A stretch of 64,000 nucleotides of DNA from Komagataeibacter medellinensis NBRC 3288 (GTDB taxonomy: Bacteria > Pseudomonadota > Alphaproteobacteria > Acetobacterales > Acetobacteraceae), in contig NC_016027.1 of assembly GCF_000182745.2 (NCBI RefSeq), positions 313,001 through 377,000 of the forward strand. The letters are read 5' to 3'. How positions within the stretch are numbered: position 1 is the first letter of the stretch; each line of letters begins with the position of its first letter. Positions 46,570 to 55,716 of this stretch are shown piece after piece. The position numbers and the translations under genes are program-made. Under the pieces are notes generated by a model. It did not search any database and had not been told where the DNA came from. It saw only the letters and a program-made list of their open reading frames with translations.

Positions 46570-46797
46570 TCAGGCCCGGCGACGGACGGGTTCCGCCATG
46601 CGCGGGGTCTTGCCCGAACCCATGCGGAAACGCGCGCGGACCCTGGATACGGCAGCCTCGAATGTAGGCAGGGTATCGCCATCCATCTGGGTTACGCGTT
46701 CATGCATGGCGCGGAACCGATAGGGTTCAAGCGGTCCGTCCTGCAAGACAACGCCAACAAAGACGCCATCCACTTCGATTATACTGGATTCAAACAT
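46570..46797 (-). CDS. Small conserved-looking hypothetical protein, possibly Pho-controlled
   Basis: 75 residues beginning MFESSIIEVDGVFVGVVLQD, then AMHERVTQMDGDTLPTFEAA, ending in a basic Arg-rich tail. AGGAAG lies about 8 bases before ATG 46797, which decides the start over upstream ATGs. The first half looks like a short beta-hairpin, the second half helical; no family recognised. A Pho-box-like repeat faces it about 105 bp upstream, back to back with one for pstC, so it may be a phosphate-starvation gene. Confidence 0.6.
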   Translation of the reverse strand: MFESSIIEVDGVFVGVVLQDGPLEPYRFRAMHERVTQMDGDTLPTFEAAVSRVRARFRMGSGKTPRMAEPVRRRA

Positions 46798-46902
46798 AAG
46801 GCTGCTTCCTGTCATGTTCCCATGAAGAGACGGCACGCTCCCGGCCACTCCCGCTGCGCGTTGCTATGCAGCAGGTACCAGAAGTTATGCAACACAAAAC
46901 AG

Positions 46903-46920
46903 ATGAACTTTATATGACAT
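46903..46920 (-). promoter_or_regulatory. Pho-box-like repeat facing the small hypothetical gene
   Basis: Reading the minus strand: ATGTCAT-ATAA-AGTTCAT, two 7-mers 11 bp apart as in the PhoB box (CTGTCAT-N4-CTGTCAT). The first half matches 6 of 7, the second 4 of 7. Confidence 0.5.
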
Positions 46921-46959
46921 GGAAAGAACAGATTGCATCAGGATAACACAATTTCAGGC

Positions 46960-46977
46960 GCGTCATAAAAACTTCAT
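46960..46977 (+). promoter_or_regulatory. Pho-box-like repeat upstream of pstC
   Basis: GCGTCAT-AAAA-ACTTCAT with the PhoB-box geometry (7+4+7). It matches 5 of 7 and 4 of 7, and lies about 80 bp before the pstC start. Position ahead of a pst operon makes it credible. Confidence 0.55.
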
Positions 46978-47058
46978 ATAAAATACCATAAGTAATTATT
47001 GCCACGGATCAATCGCGCGGCTTAATCCTGCGGCTGTGTCATATATGTCAGGAACTGC

Positions 47059-48036
47059 ATGATGGAACTTCCATCTTCCCTTACGGCCCAGGACGGATCT
47101 GTAGTGGACGGGAACGCGCACGGGCGGTTGGGCGATGTTGTGTTTGGCATGGTCGCACGTCTGGCCGGGTGGTCCATCCTTATGGTCATGACCGGGATCA
47201 TCCTTGTGCTGGTATGGGGCGGGCGGCAGGCGTTCTTCACGTTTGGTCCCACCTTCCTGACCAGTACGGCCTGGAATCCCATTTCACAAAACTTTGGCGC
47301 GGCGACATCCATTTTCGGTACGCTGGTCACCACGGCGGTTGCCCTGTTATTTGCCGTGCCGTTTGCGTTCGGAGTTGCTTTCTGGCTGGTGGAAATGGCG
47401 CCGCCCGCACTGGCGCGGTTTATTGAAACGGCCGTCCAACTGCTTGCCGCCGTGCCATCAATCATTTTTGGTATGTGGGGATTTTTTATCGTAGTGCCCT
47501 TCATGGCGCATTATGTGGAGCCGACAGCCACCCATTACCTGGGTCACATACCCGGCATCGGCCTGCTGTTCCGTGGCGCGCCCTATGGCACCGGGCTGCT
47601 TACGGGCGGGATCATTCTGGCCATCATGGTTACGCCATTCATCTGTTCGGTCATGACGGACGTGTTCGTCTCCATTCCCGCCGTATTGAAGGAAAGCGCC
47701 TTCGGCCTTGGAGCCACGCGGTGGGAGGTCATGCACCAGGTGGTCCTGCCATGGTCGCGCCAGGCAGTCATGGGGGGTATCATGCTGGGAACTGGGCGCG
47801 CATTGGGTGAGACCATGGCCGTCACCTTTGTCATCGGCAATAGCAACCGCCTCGGGTGGTCGCTTTTTGCGCCGGGCAACACCATTGCCTCGCTCATTGC
47901 GCTGGAATTTCCCGAAAGTTCGGCAGGCAGCCTCAAGCTTTCGGCCCTGCTCGCACTTGGTGCAATCCTGATGATTATCTCGTTCGTTACCCTGGCCTGC
48001 TCGCGCATTTTCTTGCAGCGTGGCAAGGTTAATTAA
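47059..48036 (+). CDS. pstC: Phosphate ABC transporter permease PstC
   Basis: 325 residues, about six membrane segments. TFLTSTAWNPISQNFGAATS and FGTLVTTAVALLFAVPFAFG are PstC features. The EAA-type loop KESAFGLGATRWEVMHQVVLP contacts PstB, then GRALGETMAVTFVIGN. First gene of the local operon; pstS, the phosphate-binding protein, is not upstream as usual. Confidence 0.95.
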   Translation: MMELPSSLTAQDGSVVDGNAHGRLGDVVFGMVARLAGWSILMVMTGIILVLVWGGRQAFFTFGPTFLTSTAWNPISQNFGAATSIFGTLVTTAVALLFAVPFAFGVAFWLVEMAPPALARFIETAVQLLAAVPSIIFGMWGFFIVVPFMAHYVEPTATHYLGHIPGIGLLFRGAPYGTGLLTGGIILAIMVTPFICSVMTDVFVSIPAVLKESAFGLGATRWEVMHQVVLPWSRQAVMGGIMLGTGRALGETMAVTFVIGNSNRLGWSLFAPGNTIASLIALEFPESSAGSLKLSALLALGAILMIISFVTLACSRIFLQRGKVN

Positions 48037-48048
48037 GGAAACACGCTT

Positions 48049-48945
48049 ATGTCGGCCCAGAAATCGCAGCCAGTTACCGGCAGTGGGTGGCAACGTGGCG
48101 GTGCCCAGGCCGTGCAGCGCAGGCTGGTGGAACGGCTTGTCAGCCTTTTGTGCAACATTGCCACGGTTGTCGTGCTGTTCCTGCTGTTTTCCATCCTGTG
48201 GACACTGGTCACGCGTGGTGCTGCGGGGCTGTCGCTTTCCACTTTCCTGCACAGCACCGGCGCACCGGGCAGCGGCGGCGGTCTGGCCAACGCCATTGTC
48301 GGCAGTTGCGAGCAAACTGGCCTAGCCGCCCTGATCGGCACGCCGATTGGCATGATGACGGGCATCTATCTGTCCGAATTCGGGCAGGACGGGCCGATTG
48401 TCCAGCTTGTCCGGTTTGTATCGGACATGCTGCTGTCGGTGCCCTCCATCCTGGTTGGCCTGTTCATCTACCTGATCGTGGTGGAACCGGCCGGGCATTT
48501 TTCGGGCATGGCGGGTACACTGTCGCTTGCCGTGCTGTTTATCCCAATCGTGGTACGCACGACCGAGGACATGCTGCAACTTGTGCCCCGCGCCATGCGG
48601 GAGGCAGCCTATGCCCTGGGCGCACCGGGCTGGCGTGTGATCCTGAGTGTATGCCTGCGTTCCGCGCGTGGCGGAATCATGACCGGCATCCTGCTGGCGT
48701 TGGCACGCATCTCGGGTGAAACGGCGCCGCTGCTCTTTACCTCGCTTGGCAACCTCAACTGGTCCACCAGCCTCAATGCGCCCATGGCCAGCCTACCGGT
48801 TACGATCTACCAGTACGCCGGTTCGGCCTATGATGACTGGGTGCAGATGGCATGGACGGGCGCCCTTCTCATTACCGTTGCGGTTCTTGCAACAAACATC
48901 CTCGCCCGCTGGTGGCTTACGCGTAACGGATCTGCACAACAATGA
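48049..48945 (+). CDS. pstA: Phosphate ABC transporter permease PstA
   Basis: 298 residues, partner of Pst[37 protein letters not shown], the loop [20 protein letters not shown] and [20 protein letters not shown] are PstA signatures. Starts 12 bp after pstC. Confidence 0.95.
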   Translation: MSAQKSQPVTGSGWQRGGAQAVQRRLVERLVSLLCNIATVVVLFLLFSILWTLVTRGAAGLSLSTFLHSTGAPGSGGGLANAIVGSCEQTGLAALIGTPIGMMTGIYLSEFGQDGPIVQLVRFVSDMLLSVPSILVGLFIYLIVVEPAGHFSGMAGTLSLAVLFIPIVVRTTEDMLQLVPRAMREAAYALGAPGWRVILSVCLRSARGGIMTGILLALARISGETAPLLFTSLGNLNWSTSLNAPMASLPVTIYQYAGSAYDDWVQMAWTGALLITVAVLATNILARWWLTRNGSAQQ

Positions 48946-49739
48946 ACAAGATCATCATGGACAACAGCACAGGGCAGAATGTGGCGGTTCCGGCACTGGC
49001 CATACGTGGGCTTGATTTCTGGTATGGTGCCAACCACGCCCTGAAATCCATTTCGCTTGATTTCCCGACCCGGCAGGTCACGGGCATGATCGGGCCTTCG
49101 GGTTGTGGCAAGTCAACGCTGCTGCGCTGCCTTAACCGGATGTATGACCTCTATCCCGGCCAGCGTGCAACGGGGCAGGTGCTGTTCGATGGGCGCAACA
49201 TTCTCGCGCCGGGACTGGATGTGAACGTGCTGCGCTCGCGCATTGGCATGGTGTTCCAGAAGCCGACGCCGTTCCCCATGTCCATTTACGACAACATCGC
49301 CTTTGGCGTGCGTCTGCACGAACGCCTGTCGCGTACCGAGATGGACCAGCGCGTGGAAAGCGTGCTGCGGCGCGTCGCTCTATGGCCGGAGGTGAAAGAC
49401 CGGCTTGGCGCTTCCGCCGCCGCGCTGTCGGGTGGGCAGCAGCAGCGCCTATGCATTGCGCGCACCATTGCAACCCGGCCCGAGATCATCCTGCTTGATG
49501 AGCCGACCAGCGCGCTTGACCCGATTTCCACCGCCCGGATTGAGGAACTGCTTGATGAACTTAAGCAGGAATTCTCAATCGCGATTGTGACCCACAACCT
49601 GCAACAGGCCGCGCGCTGCGCGGACCGTGTCGCGTTTTTCTACATGGGTGAACTGGTCGAGGTCGATACGGCAGACAAGATGTTTACCGCACCGCACGCC
49701 AAGCGAACCCAGGATTATATTACCGGCCGCTTCGGCTGA
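48942..49739 (+). CDS. pstB: Phosphate ABC transporter ATP-binding protein PstB
   Basis: 265 residues. Walker [11 protein letters not shown]-loop [20 protein letters not shown] (PstB-specific), signature [13 protein letters not shown], Walker [13 protein letters not shown] and H-loop [10 protein letters not shown] overlaps the pstA stop by four bases. Confidence 0.96.
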   Translation: MNKIIMDNSTGQNVAVPALAIRGLDFWYGANHALKSISLDFPTRQVTGMIGPSGCGKSTLLRCLNRMYDLYPGQRATGQVLFDGRNILAPGLDVNVLRSRIGMVFQKPTPFPMSIYDNIAFGVRLHERLSRTEMDQRVESVLRRVALWPEVKDRLGASAAALSGGQQQRLCIARTIATRPEIILLDEPTSALDPISTARIEELLDELKQEFSIAIVTHNLQQAARCADRVAFFYMGELVEVDTADKMFTAPHAKRTQDYITGRFG

Positions 49740-49750
49740 GTGCGAAAGTC

Positions 49751-50452
49751 ATGACAATGCCCCATGAATCGGTACACACGGTCCAGAGTTACGAGCAGGA
49801 ACTTGAACAGCTACGCTCGTTCATCAACAGGATGGGGGGCGTGGTTGAACGCCAGGTCGCGCAGGCCATCACAGCTGTTGTCGAGCACGACGAGATCGCC
49901 GCGCGTGATGCCCCGGAAATGGACCCGTATGTTGACGAACTGGAACGCGAGACAGAGGCGCTGGTCATCCGCCTGCTGGCCCTGCGTGCCCCCATGGCGG
50001 GCGACCTGCGCGAAGTTGTGGTTGCGCTGAAGATATCGGGTGATCTGGAACGCATTGGGGACTGTGCGGCCAGCATCGCGCGGCGTGCCATGCGCAACGA
50101 ACTGCTGTCATGCCCCATTTCGCTGACCGGCCTGCGCAGCATGGGCCGGCTGGTGCAGGAAAACCTGCGCCGTACCATTGATGCCATGGACCAGCGCGAC
50201 CCGGAACTGGCGCGTATCGTCTGGCAGTCCGATACGGCGGTGGATGAACTTTATGTCTCCATGTTCCGTGAACTGGTGACATATATGATGGAGGACCCGC
50301 GCAATATCGGTCCGTGCACCCATCTGCTGTTCATCGCCAAGAACCTTGAGCGGATCGGTGATCACGCCACCAATATTTCAGAACGGGTATATTACGCCGT
50401 TACCGGCAACACGCTGCCCATCGTGCGGCCGCGTGGCGGCACCTTTGATTGA
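49751..50452 (+). CDS. phoU: Phosphate signalling protein PhoU
   Basis: 233 residues, two homologous three-helix bundles with metal-binding E/DxxxD motifs (DPYVDELERETEALVIRLLA, and ARIVWQSDTAVDELYVSMF in the second). SGDLERIGDCAASIARRA and AKNLERIGDHATNISERVYY are the repeated PhoU signatures. It links Pst activity to PhoR kinase. A 10-bp stem without T-tract (50525-50559) follows; no phoB is seen after it. Confidence 0.95.
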   Translation: MTMPHESVHTVQSYEQELEQLRSFINRMGGVVERQVAQAITAVVEHDEIAARDAPEMDPYVDELERETEALVIRLLALRAPMAGDLREVVVALKISGDLERIGDCAASIARRAMRNELLSCPISLTGLRSMGRLVQENLRRTIDAMDQRDPELARIVWQSDTAVDELYVSMFRELVTYMMEDPRNIGPCTHLLFIAKNLERIGDHATNISERVYYAVTGNTLPIVRPRGGTFD

Positions 50453-50524
50453 CCGGCACCGCTCAGGGGTGCCCCGATACGTGGATTTGCAGACTACGTC
50501 TTGCTGATTGATGCAGGGTGCGAC

Positions 50525-50559
50525 AGGGGGCATGTCACCAGTGGCGTGGCATGCCCCCT
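50525..50559 (+). terminator. Hairpin downstream of phoU
   Basis: Perfect 10-bp stem agggggcatg/catgccccct (50525-50534, 50550-50559), 15-nt loop, no T-tract. It possibly ends the pst operon with Rho help. Confidence 0.45.
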
Positions 50560-50676
50560 TCGTGCGTAAAAGGGCAGGGCGCAATCCTGCCATGGGGTAG
50601 CAGGCGCGCGGGAAGATGGCCATGATCCCCATGAGTTGTTACAATGCAGGCAAACCTTTTGTGCCCGGATACCATC

Positions 50677-52098
50677 ATGAACGAATGCGCGCCTTCACCC
50701 GCCACCCGCCTGTCCGCAGCCCTTGCCTCCCTTGATGCACAGGGACTGTCGGCCCAGGTCAGCACATCCCCTTCCGTGCTGGAAACCCATAGCCATGGTG
50801 AGGCCATGGATGCCGCCTGCCTGCCCGGCGCCGTGTTCATGGCGGAAAGCACGGAGCAGGTTGCAGCCGTACTGCGCGCCTGCCATGCCAACCGGGTGCC
50901 GGTGGTGGCGTTTGGGGCCGGCACATCGGTTGAAGGGCACGTAACCCCCACGCCGCATGCCATAAGCCTGGACCTGTCGGCCATGACTGCCATTGTGGAA
51001 GTCAATGCGGAGGACCTTGACTGCCGCGTACAGGCCGGTCTGACCCGGCAGGCGCTCAATGCCCGGATCCGTGACACGGGACTGTTCTTTCCGGTTGATC
51101 CGGGAGGCGAGGCAACGCTGGGCGGCATGTGTGCGACCCGTGCATCCGGCACCGCCGCCGTGCGCTATGGCACCATGAAGGAAAACGTGCTGGGACTTAC
51201 GGTGGTGCTGGCTACGGGAGAGGTCATCCGTACCGGTGGCCGTGTGCGCAAATCCTCCACCGGGTATGACCTGACATCGCTGTTCATCGGATCGGAAGGC
51301 ACGCTGGGTATCATAACCGAGGTGCAGTTGCGGCTGCATGGTCGGCCCGAGAGTGTTTCCGCCGCCATATGCCAGTTTGCCGATCTGGATGATGCGGTGC
51401 AGACTGCCATGGAGATCATCCAGTGCGGCATTCCCGTCAGCCGCGTGGAACTGCTGGATAGCGTGCAGATGGCGGCTTCCATCCGCTATTCCGGCCTTGA
51501 GGGTTATGAACCGTTGACCACCCTGTTTTTCGAGTTCGCGGGGGGTCCCGCGGCAGTACAGGAACAGGTTGCCGCGACTGAAGCTATTGCCCTGTCCAAT
51601 AATGGCAGGGGTTTTGCCTGGGCTGACACGGCGGAAGAGCGTACGCGGCTATGGAAGGCCCGGCATGATGCTTTCTGGGCGGCGAAGGCCATCGAACCCG
51701 GCGCACGTGTGATCTCTACGGATTGCATCGTACCCATCTCCCGTCTGGGGGAACTGATTGCGGGGGTGCGGGATGACATCAGCGCTTCCGGCCTGCGCGT
51801 ACCCCTGCTGGGGCATGTGGGTGACGGGAATTTCCATGCCCTGATCATTACCGACAATACCGAACCGGGGGGCGCGCTGGCATTGGCGCTGGACCGTAAG
51901 ATCGTGGCGCGGGCACTGGCGCTGGGCGGGTCATGCAGCGGGGAGCATGGTGTGGGCATGGGCAAGCTGGAATTTCTGGAAACCGAGCATGGTGATGGCA
52001 CGCTGGCTGTCATGCGCGCGCTTAAAAATACCATGGACCCGCGCAACATTCTCAATCCCGGTAAACTGCTGCCACCGGGGCGGCTGTACCAGGGCTGA
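50677..52098 (+). CDS. FAD-linked oxidase, D-lactate dehydrogenase (cytochrome)/GlcD type
   Basis: 473 residues from ATG 50677 (ATG 50644 would add 11). FAD-binding PCMH domain: VVAFGAGTSVEGHVTP, ISLDLSAM, FFPVDPGGEATLGGMCATRA, KSSTGYDLTSLFIGSEGTLG. The C-terminal FAD-oxidase domain has GHVGDGNFHALI (metal/catalytic His) and GGSCSGEHGVGMGK. Closest to eukaryote-like D-lactate dehydrogenase (cytochrome), which oxidises D-lactate or 2-hydroxy acids and feeds the respiratory chain. D-2-hydroxyglutarate or glycolate are other options. Monocistronic. Confidence 0.87.
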   Translation: MNECAPSPATRLSAALASLDAQGLSAQVSTSPSVLETHSHGEAMDAACLPGAVFMAESTEQVAAVLRACHANRVPVVAFGAGTSVEGHVTPTPHAISLDLSAMTAIVEVNAEDLDCRVQAGLTRQALNARIRDTGLFFPVDPGGEATLGGMCATRASGTAAVRYGTMKENVLGLTVVLATGEVIRTGGRVRKSSTGYDLTSLFIGSEGTLGIITEVQLRLHGRPESVSAAICQFADLDDAVQTAMEIIQCGIPVSRVELLDSVQMAASIRYSGLEGYEPLTTLFFEFAGGPAAVQEQVAATEAIALSNNGRGFAWADTAEERTRLWKARHDAFWAAKAIEPGARVISTDCIVPISRLGELIAGVRDDISASGLRVPLLGHVGDGNFHALIITDNTEPGGALALALDRKIVARALALGGSCSGEHGVGMGKLEFLETEHGDGTLAVMRALKNTMDPRNILNPGKLLPPGRLYQG

Positions 52099-52205
52099 GA
52101 GCGTGCCTGAAGGCGGGGCACGGCGATGTTGCGATGCGACCTTGGCGTATTGTGGTATTGCGTTATCGTGTACGCTTTTGCTTTCCTGCCCAAACTGGAA
52201 TCGCC

Positions 52206-52820
52206 ATGACAGAAGCACCCCAACGCCAGTCCGATACGCCGGTCGAGCGGTTTATCCTTGATCGCTGGTCCCCCCGCGCTTTCACGCCTGCGCCCATCAC
52301 GGATGCGGAGCTGCTGGCGTTCCTTGATGCCGGGCGCTGGGCGCCTTCAGCTTATAACGCGCAGCCGTGGCGTTTCATCTATGCCCGGCGCGGCACGGCG
52401 GAGTGGGAGCGCTTCCTGTCCTGGCTCATCCCGTTTAACCATAGCTGGGCGCAGAATGCCTCGGCCATTGTCTATGTTGCCTCCCATACCGTAACCGGCA
52501 GTGACAGGGCCGAACCAGTACCCGCGCCTACCCATGCCTTCGATGCCGGAGCGGCAGCGGTGCTGGTCATGCTGCAACTGAGTCGTGCTGGATGGGCAGC
52601 CCATCCCGTTAGCGGATTTGACCATGACCTGGCGCGTGCCGGCCTGGAACTGCCCGAGGATTATGCGCTGAACGCCGCCATTGTCATTGGCCGACAGGGG
52701 GAGGTGGACAGCCTGCCGGAATACCTGCGCGCGCGTGAAGTGCCGTCCACGCGCAGGCCGCTGGCGGAAGTGGCGTTTGAAGGCCGGTTCCTCCATACGC
52801 CGGATGGAAACGTGACCTAA
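52206..52820 (+). CDS. Nitroreductase-family FMN oxidoreductase
   Basis: 204 residues. RWSPRAFTPAPITDAELLAF and AGRWAPSAYNAQPWRFIYAR are the FMN-binding nitroreductase signature. A central helix AFDAGAAAVLVMLQLSRAGW and the C-terminal ALNAAIVIGRQGEVDSLPEY follow. ATG 52206 fits the family; further upstream reading is shadow. Physiological substrate unknown (quinones, flavins or nitro compounds). Confidence 0.88.
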   Translation: MTEAPQRQSDTPVERFILDRWSPRAFTPAPITDAELLAFLDAGRWAPSAYNAQPWRFIYARRGTAEWERFLSWLIPFNHSWAQNASAIVYVASHTVTGSDRAEPVPAPTHAFDAGAAAVLVMLQLSRAGWAAHPVSGFDHDLARAGLELPEDYALNAAIVIGRQGEVDSLPEYLRAREVPSTRRPLAEVAFEGRFLHTPDGNVT

Positions 52821-52824
52821 CAGA

Positions 52825-52952
52825 CTGTCGGATTGGGATTTTTATGCAATAACATTGCTTGAAGTATAAAAATCATGGAATTTATGACATAGAGAACAGA
52901 AATATGTTTTCATAAGTTATGAATAATATCCATCCAGCTCCCAATCCGACAG
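52825..52952. mobile_element. MITE-like element with 14-bp perfect terminal inverted repeats
   Basis: Ends ctgtcggattggga (52825-52838) and tcccaatccgacag (52939-52952) are exact inverted repeats bounding 128 bp whose interior is AT-rich, unlike both neighbours. No transposase fits in it. The ends resemble IS5-group termini in style. I see no clear target duplication. It sits between convergent genes and could also act as a bidirectional terminator. Confidence 0.55.
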
Positions 52953-53027
52953 CCTGCCAGGGCATTGAAAAAGCTTTCCCAGAGACCGTCCTTGTGACTG
53001 CCGGGGGCTGGCCGTTCAGGCCGGTTG

Positions 53028-54632
53028 CTAAACCCGCAGGGGCAGGCGTGAGGGGGGCAGGTCGCGCCGGGCCAGCATGCTGCACAGGCGATGGACCACG
53101 TTATCCCACTGGCCGGCGCTGATCTGGCGGATGATGCGCAGGGTCGGATACCACGGGCTGTCGGTCCGCTCCGACAGCCAGCGCCAGCAGTTGTCGAACC
53201 GGTCCAGCAGCAGCACCGGGCACCCCATGGCCCCAGCCAGATGGGCGACCGATGTATCAACCGAAACAACCACATCCAGCCCCGCAATCAGGGCGGCCGT
53301 GTCGTCCATGTCGTGCACGCTTTCCATCGGGTCGTACAGGCGCATGCCCGCGGGCATGTCATGCATCTGTTTGGTGTAGGTGCCCATCTGCAGGCTGACC
53401 AGGCTTATGCCTGCAATCCCCGCCAGTGGCGCCAGCCTGCGCAGCGGGAGCGAGCGGCGGCGGTCCATGGCAAATGCGGCCGGTGCATCGGGTCTGCTGG
53501 CCCCGCCCCATACCAGCCCCACGCGCAGGCCCGTACCAACGGGCAGGAAAGGCGCCCACTGGCGCACCCGTGCCGGATCGGCCTGTAGGTAGGGCACGGG
53601 CAGGCCATCACAGCCCTTCGTCCGATGCAGTACATGCGGCAGGCTGAGGAAGGGACAGTGCCAGTCATGCGCCGGGAGCATGTTGCGTTCGCCTACCACG
53701 CGGCGCACGCCGGGCATGCGGCGGATCAGGCCGTGCAGGGTATCGGGGGCCTGCACGCTTATGCGCGCGCCCATAGCGGCCAGCACCGGCACGAAGCGCA
53801 GCATCATCAGCATGTCCCCCAGCCCCCCCTCACGGGTGATCAGGATGGTTTTGCCGCGCAGGTCCGCATCGGGCGCGAGCACGGGCAGCATCCGCGCTTC
53901 GGGCAGGCGCTGGCGGCCCGGCAGACGCCTGCGCCATTCATACTCGGCCCAGCCCCGTTCCATGCGCCCGGTCTTGAGCAGGGTCAGTGCGTGGTTGAGC
54001 CGCAGGCGCGCATCTTCGGGGCGCAGGGCCAGCGCACGGCCATGGGCCTGAAGAGCTTCATCATTATGGTTCCACGCCCCAAGCAGGTGCGCCAGGTTGG
54101 CGTGGGTCATGGCGCTGTCGGGGTGGTGTTGCAGAATATAGCGCAGCAGGTCGCGCCCGGCGGCGAACTCCCCCTGTTCCATAAGGCATACGGCCATGAG
54201 GTTGCCAGTGCTGAGCTGTGCGGGTGACAGCGCCAGCCCATCGGCCAGCACCGCCTGGGCTTCTGCCGTGTGGCCACGCTGTAATAACAGTTCGCCCAGC
54301 ATGTCATGAGTACGGATGTCCTGACCCGCACGCTGGCGGACGGCGCGTAGCACGGCCTCCGCCTCGTCCGCCCGGTCATGGGGCAGCAGCAGGTCGAGCA
54401 TATCCTGTGCAGGGTGGCGCGCGCCGGGATTGGCCACAGCCTGACGGCACAGCAGGCGCGCGGCTTCCTGTACACGGTTGCAGCCCGCATGCGCATGGGC
54501 CAGCAGAAGTTCCGTCCGAGGCGAGGGCGGACACCCTTCCAGCATGGCGCGGGCATGGGCAAATCGGCCCTGACGCAGCAGTTCCAGCGCCTGGGCAAGG
54601 GTATGGGTAATTGTATCGGTAGGCACGGACAT
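53028..54632 (-). CDS. TPR protein with glycosyltransferase-9-like C-terminal domain
   Basis: 534 residues. About 1-230 is TPR helical repeat (ALELLRQGRFAHARAMLEG, LGELLLQRGHTAEAQAVLAD, LAHLLGAWNHNDEALQAHGR, LNHALTLLKTGRMERGWAEY). From about 260, ILITREGGLGDMLMMLRFVP opens a GT9-like fold ending with VVVSVDTSVAHLAGAMGCPV and DNCWRWLSERTDSPWYPTLR. This fusion occurs in Acetobacteraceae and other alpha-proteobacteria, with acceptor unknown; protein or surface-polymer glycosylation is inferred. Stands alone. Confidence 0.82.
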   Translation of the reverse strand: MSVPTDTITHTLAQALELLRQGRFAHARAMLEGCPPSPRTELLLAHAHAGCNRVQEAARLLCRQAVANPGARHPAQDMLDLLLPHDRADEAEAVLRAVRQRAGQDIRTHDMLGELLLQRGHTAEAQAVLADGLALSPAQLSTGNLMAVCLMEQGEFAAGRDLLRYILQHHPDSAMTHANLAHLLGAWNHNDEALQAHGRALALRPEDARLRLNHALTLLKTGRMERGWAEYEWRRRLPGRQRLPEARMLPVLAPDADLRGKTILITREGGLGDMLMMLRFVPVLAAMGARISVQAPDTLHGLIRRMPGVRRVVGERNMLPAHDWHCPFLSLPHVLHRTKGCDGLPVPYLQADPARVRQWAPFLPVGTGLRVGLVWGGASRPDAPAAFAMDRRRSLPLRRLAPLAGIAGISLVSLQMGTYTKQMHDMPAGMRLYDPMESVHDMDDTAALIAGLDVVVSVDTSVAHLAGAMGCPVLLLDRFDNCWRWLSERTDSPWYPTLRIIRQISAGQWDNVVHRLCSMLARRDLPPSRLPLRV

Positions 54633-54863
54633 GGGGCGTGGTTCAGTCCAGAGCAGGGTGCAGCAGCCTGCCGGGGTTGAAAATGTTCAAGCAGGTCAGG
54701 CGCAGGCCTGATCGCATGCCACCACCCTTTACCATGGTTGATCCGTTTTTCCGACAGGGGGTAAGGGCTGCAAAGACCTACGGCCGGAGGAAACGCGCCA
54801 TGGTGTGTTTCTTCTGCATGGAAGTATGGCGACCATGCAGTTTACCGGCTATGGCTGTAACGT

Positions 54864-55253
54864 CTAGGGCGTGACCATGCCAAAATGCTGTTCCAGCAAC
54901 GCCACATTGCGCAGGTCAGCTTTGAAGGCGGTATCGAACACATCTCCCAGAACCGGGACCAGGTCTGCGGCCCCCTCCACGAGGACATTGGCCAGCATGC
55001 GCGACAGCACGGCAGGAGGCGCCCCCAGTTTCCAGCTCTTCCATACAATATAAAGCGAGGGGATGAGCATAAGCACGGTCCCGCCCACGGGCAGCAGGCC
55101 GATCAGTGTATCCAGCCCCCACCGCGCCCGGGTACCGGGAATGCGGAAGGCGGCGTCAAGCAGTGTTGCCAGACTGCGCAGGCGCGCCAGTTCCCGCCGA
55201 ATGTCGGCAGAAGGGGCGGCAGACGTTGCGGCGGAAGGGGCGAAAGCATTCAT
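54864..55253 (-). CDS. DUF4112-family small membrane protein
   Basis: 129 residues. After a polar Ala/Ser-rich start comes LATLLDAAFRIPGTRARWGL, then a hydrophobic segment LIGLLPVGGTVLMLIPSLYI and the conserved block LANVLVEGAADLVPVLGDVF. This matches the DUF4112 pattern (a membrane span, then GxxPxxGDxFD). Function unknown. ATG 55253 is preferred over more distant starts. Same strand as the following Rdx gene and katE. Confidence 0.82.
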   Translation of the reverse strand: MNAFAPSAATSAAPSADIRRELARLRSLATLLDAAFRIPGTRARWGLDTLIGLLPVGGTVLMLIPSLYIVWKSWKLGAPPAVLSRMLANVLVEGAADLVPVLGDVFDTAFKADLRNVALLEQHFGMVTP

Positions 55254-55317
55254 GAAACGGGATATGGGGATGGCGTAAGGCAGATGCAATCGGTCCCCGT
55301 TCCGGGGTGTCTGTGCG

Positions 55318-55632
55318 TCAGCCTTCATCTTCAGCGGGGGAAGTGCGGTCAAGGTGGCCCAAGTCACGATCTGGTGCGATGACATCGCGCACGCGCTGCT
55401 TGAGCACCTTGGGACCGGGAAAGCCGCCATCGCGCTTGCGCTCCCAGATCAGTTTGCTGTCCACCGTAATCTCGAAGCGTCCGCCACTGGCGGGAATGAG
55501 GCTGACACTGCCCAGTTCTTCCCCAAAGGTGGACAGCAGTTCCTGCGCCATCCATCCTGCCCGCAGCAGCCAGTTACAGCGCGTGCAGTACAGAATGGAA
55601 ACATGCGGACGGGTATGAGAGGTATCGGTCAT
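55318..55632 (-). CDS. SelT/SelW/SelH (Rdx) family thioredoxin-like protein
   Basis: 104 residues with the family redox motif YCTRCNWLLRA (C16-x-x-C19; selenocysteine in some homologues is Cys here) and GGRFEITVDSKLIWERKRDG, GFPGPKVLKQRVRD. Small thiol-redox protein of unclear substrate. It lies 84 bp after katE on the same strand, perhaps part of an oxidative-stress group. Confidence 0.87.
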   Translation of the reverse strand: MTDTSHTRPHVSILYCTRCNWLLRAGWMAQELLSTFGEELGSVSLIPASGGRFEITVDSKLIWERKRDGGFPGPKVLKQRVRDVIAPDRDLGHLDRTSPAEDEG

Positions 55633-55716
55633 GGTTGCAGTTCTTGCTCTTGTGTCAGGCCGGGGCCTGCCCGGCTATCCTATTGTGGCGATGGCGGGCA
55701 GCCGGGTGCAAGGGGG

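Noticed and set aside
52953-53027. Transposase C-terminal remnant beside the MITE-like element
   Set aside because: A minus-strand reading contains KDGLWESFFNALAG, vaguely like an IS5 transposase tail, but the stretch is too short to support.
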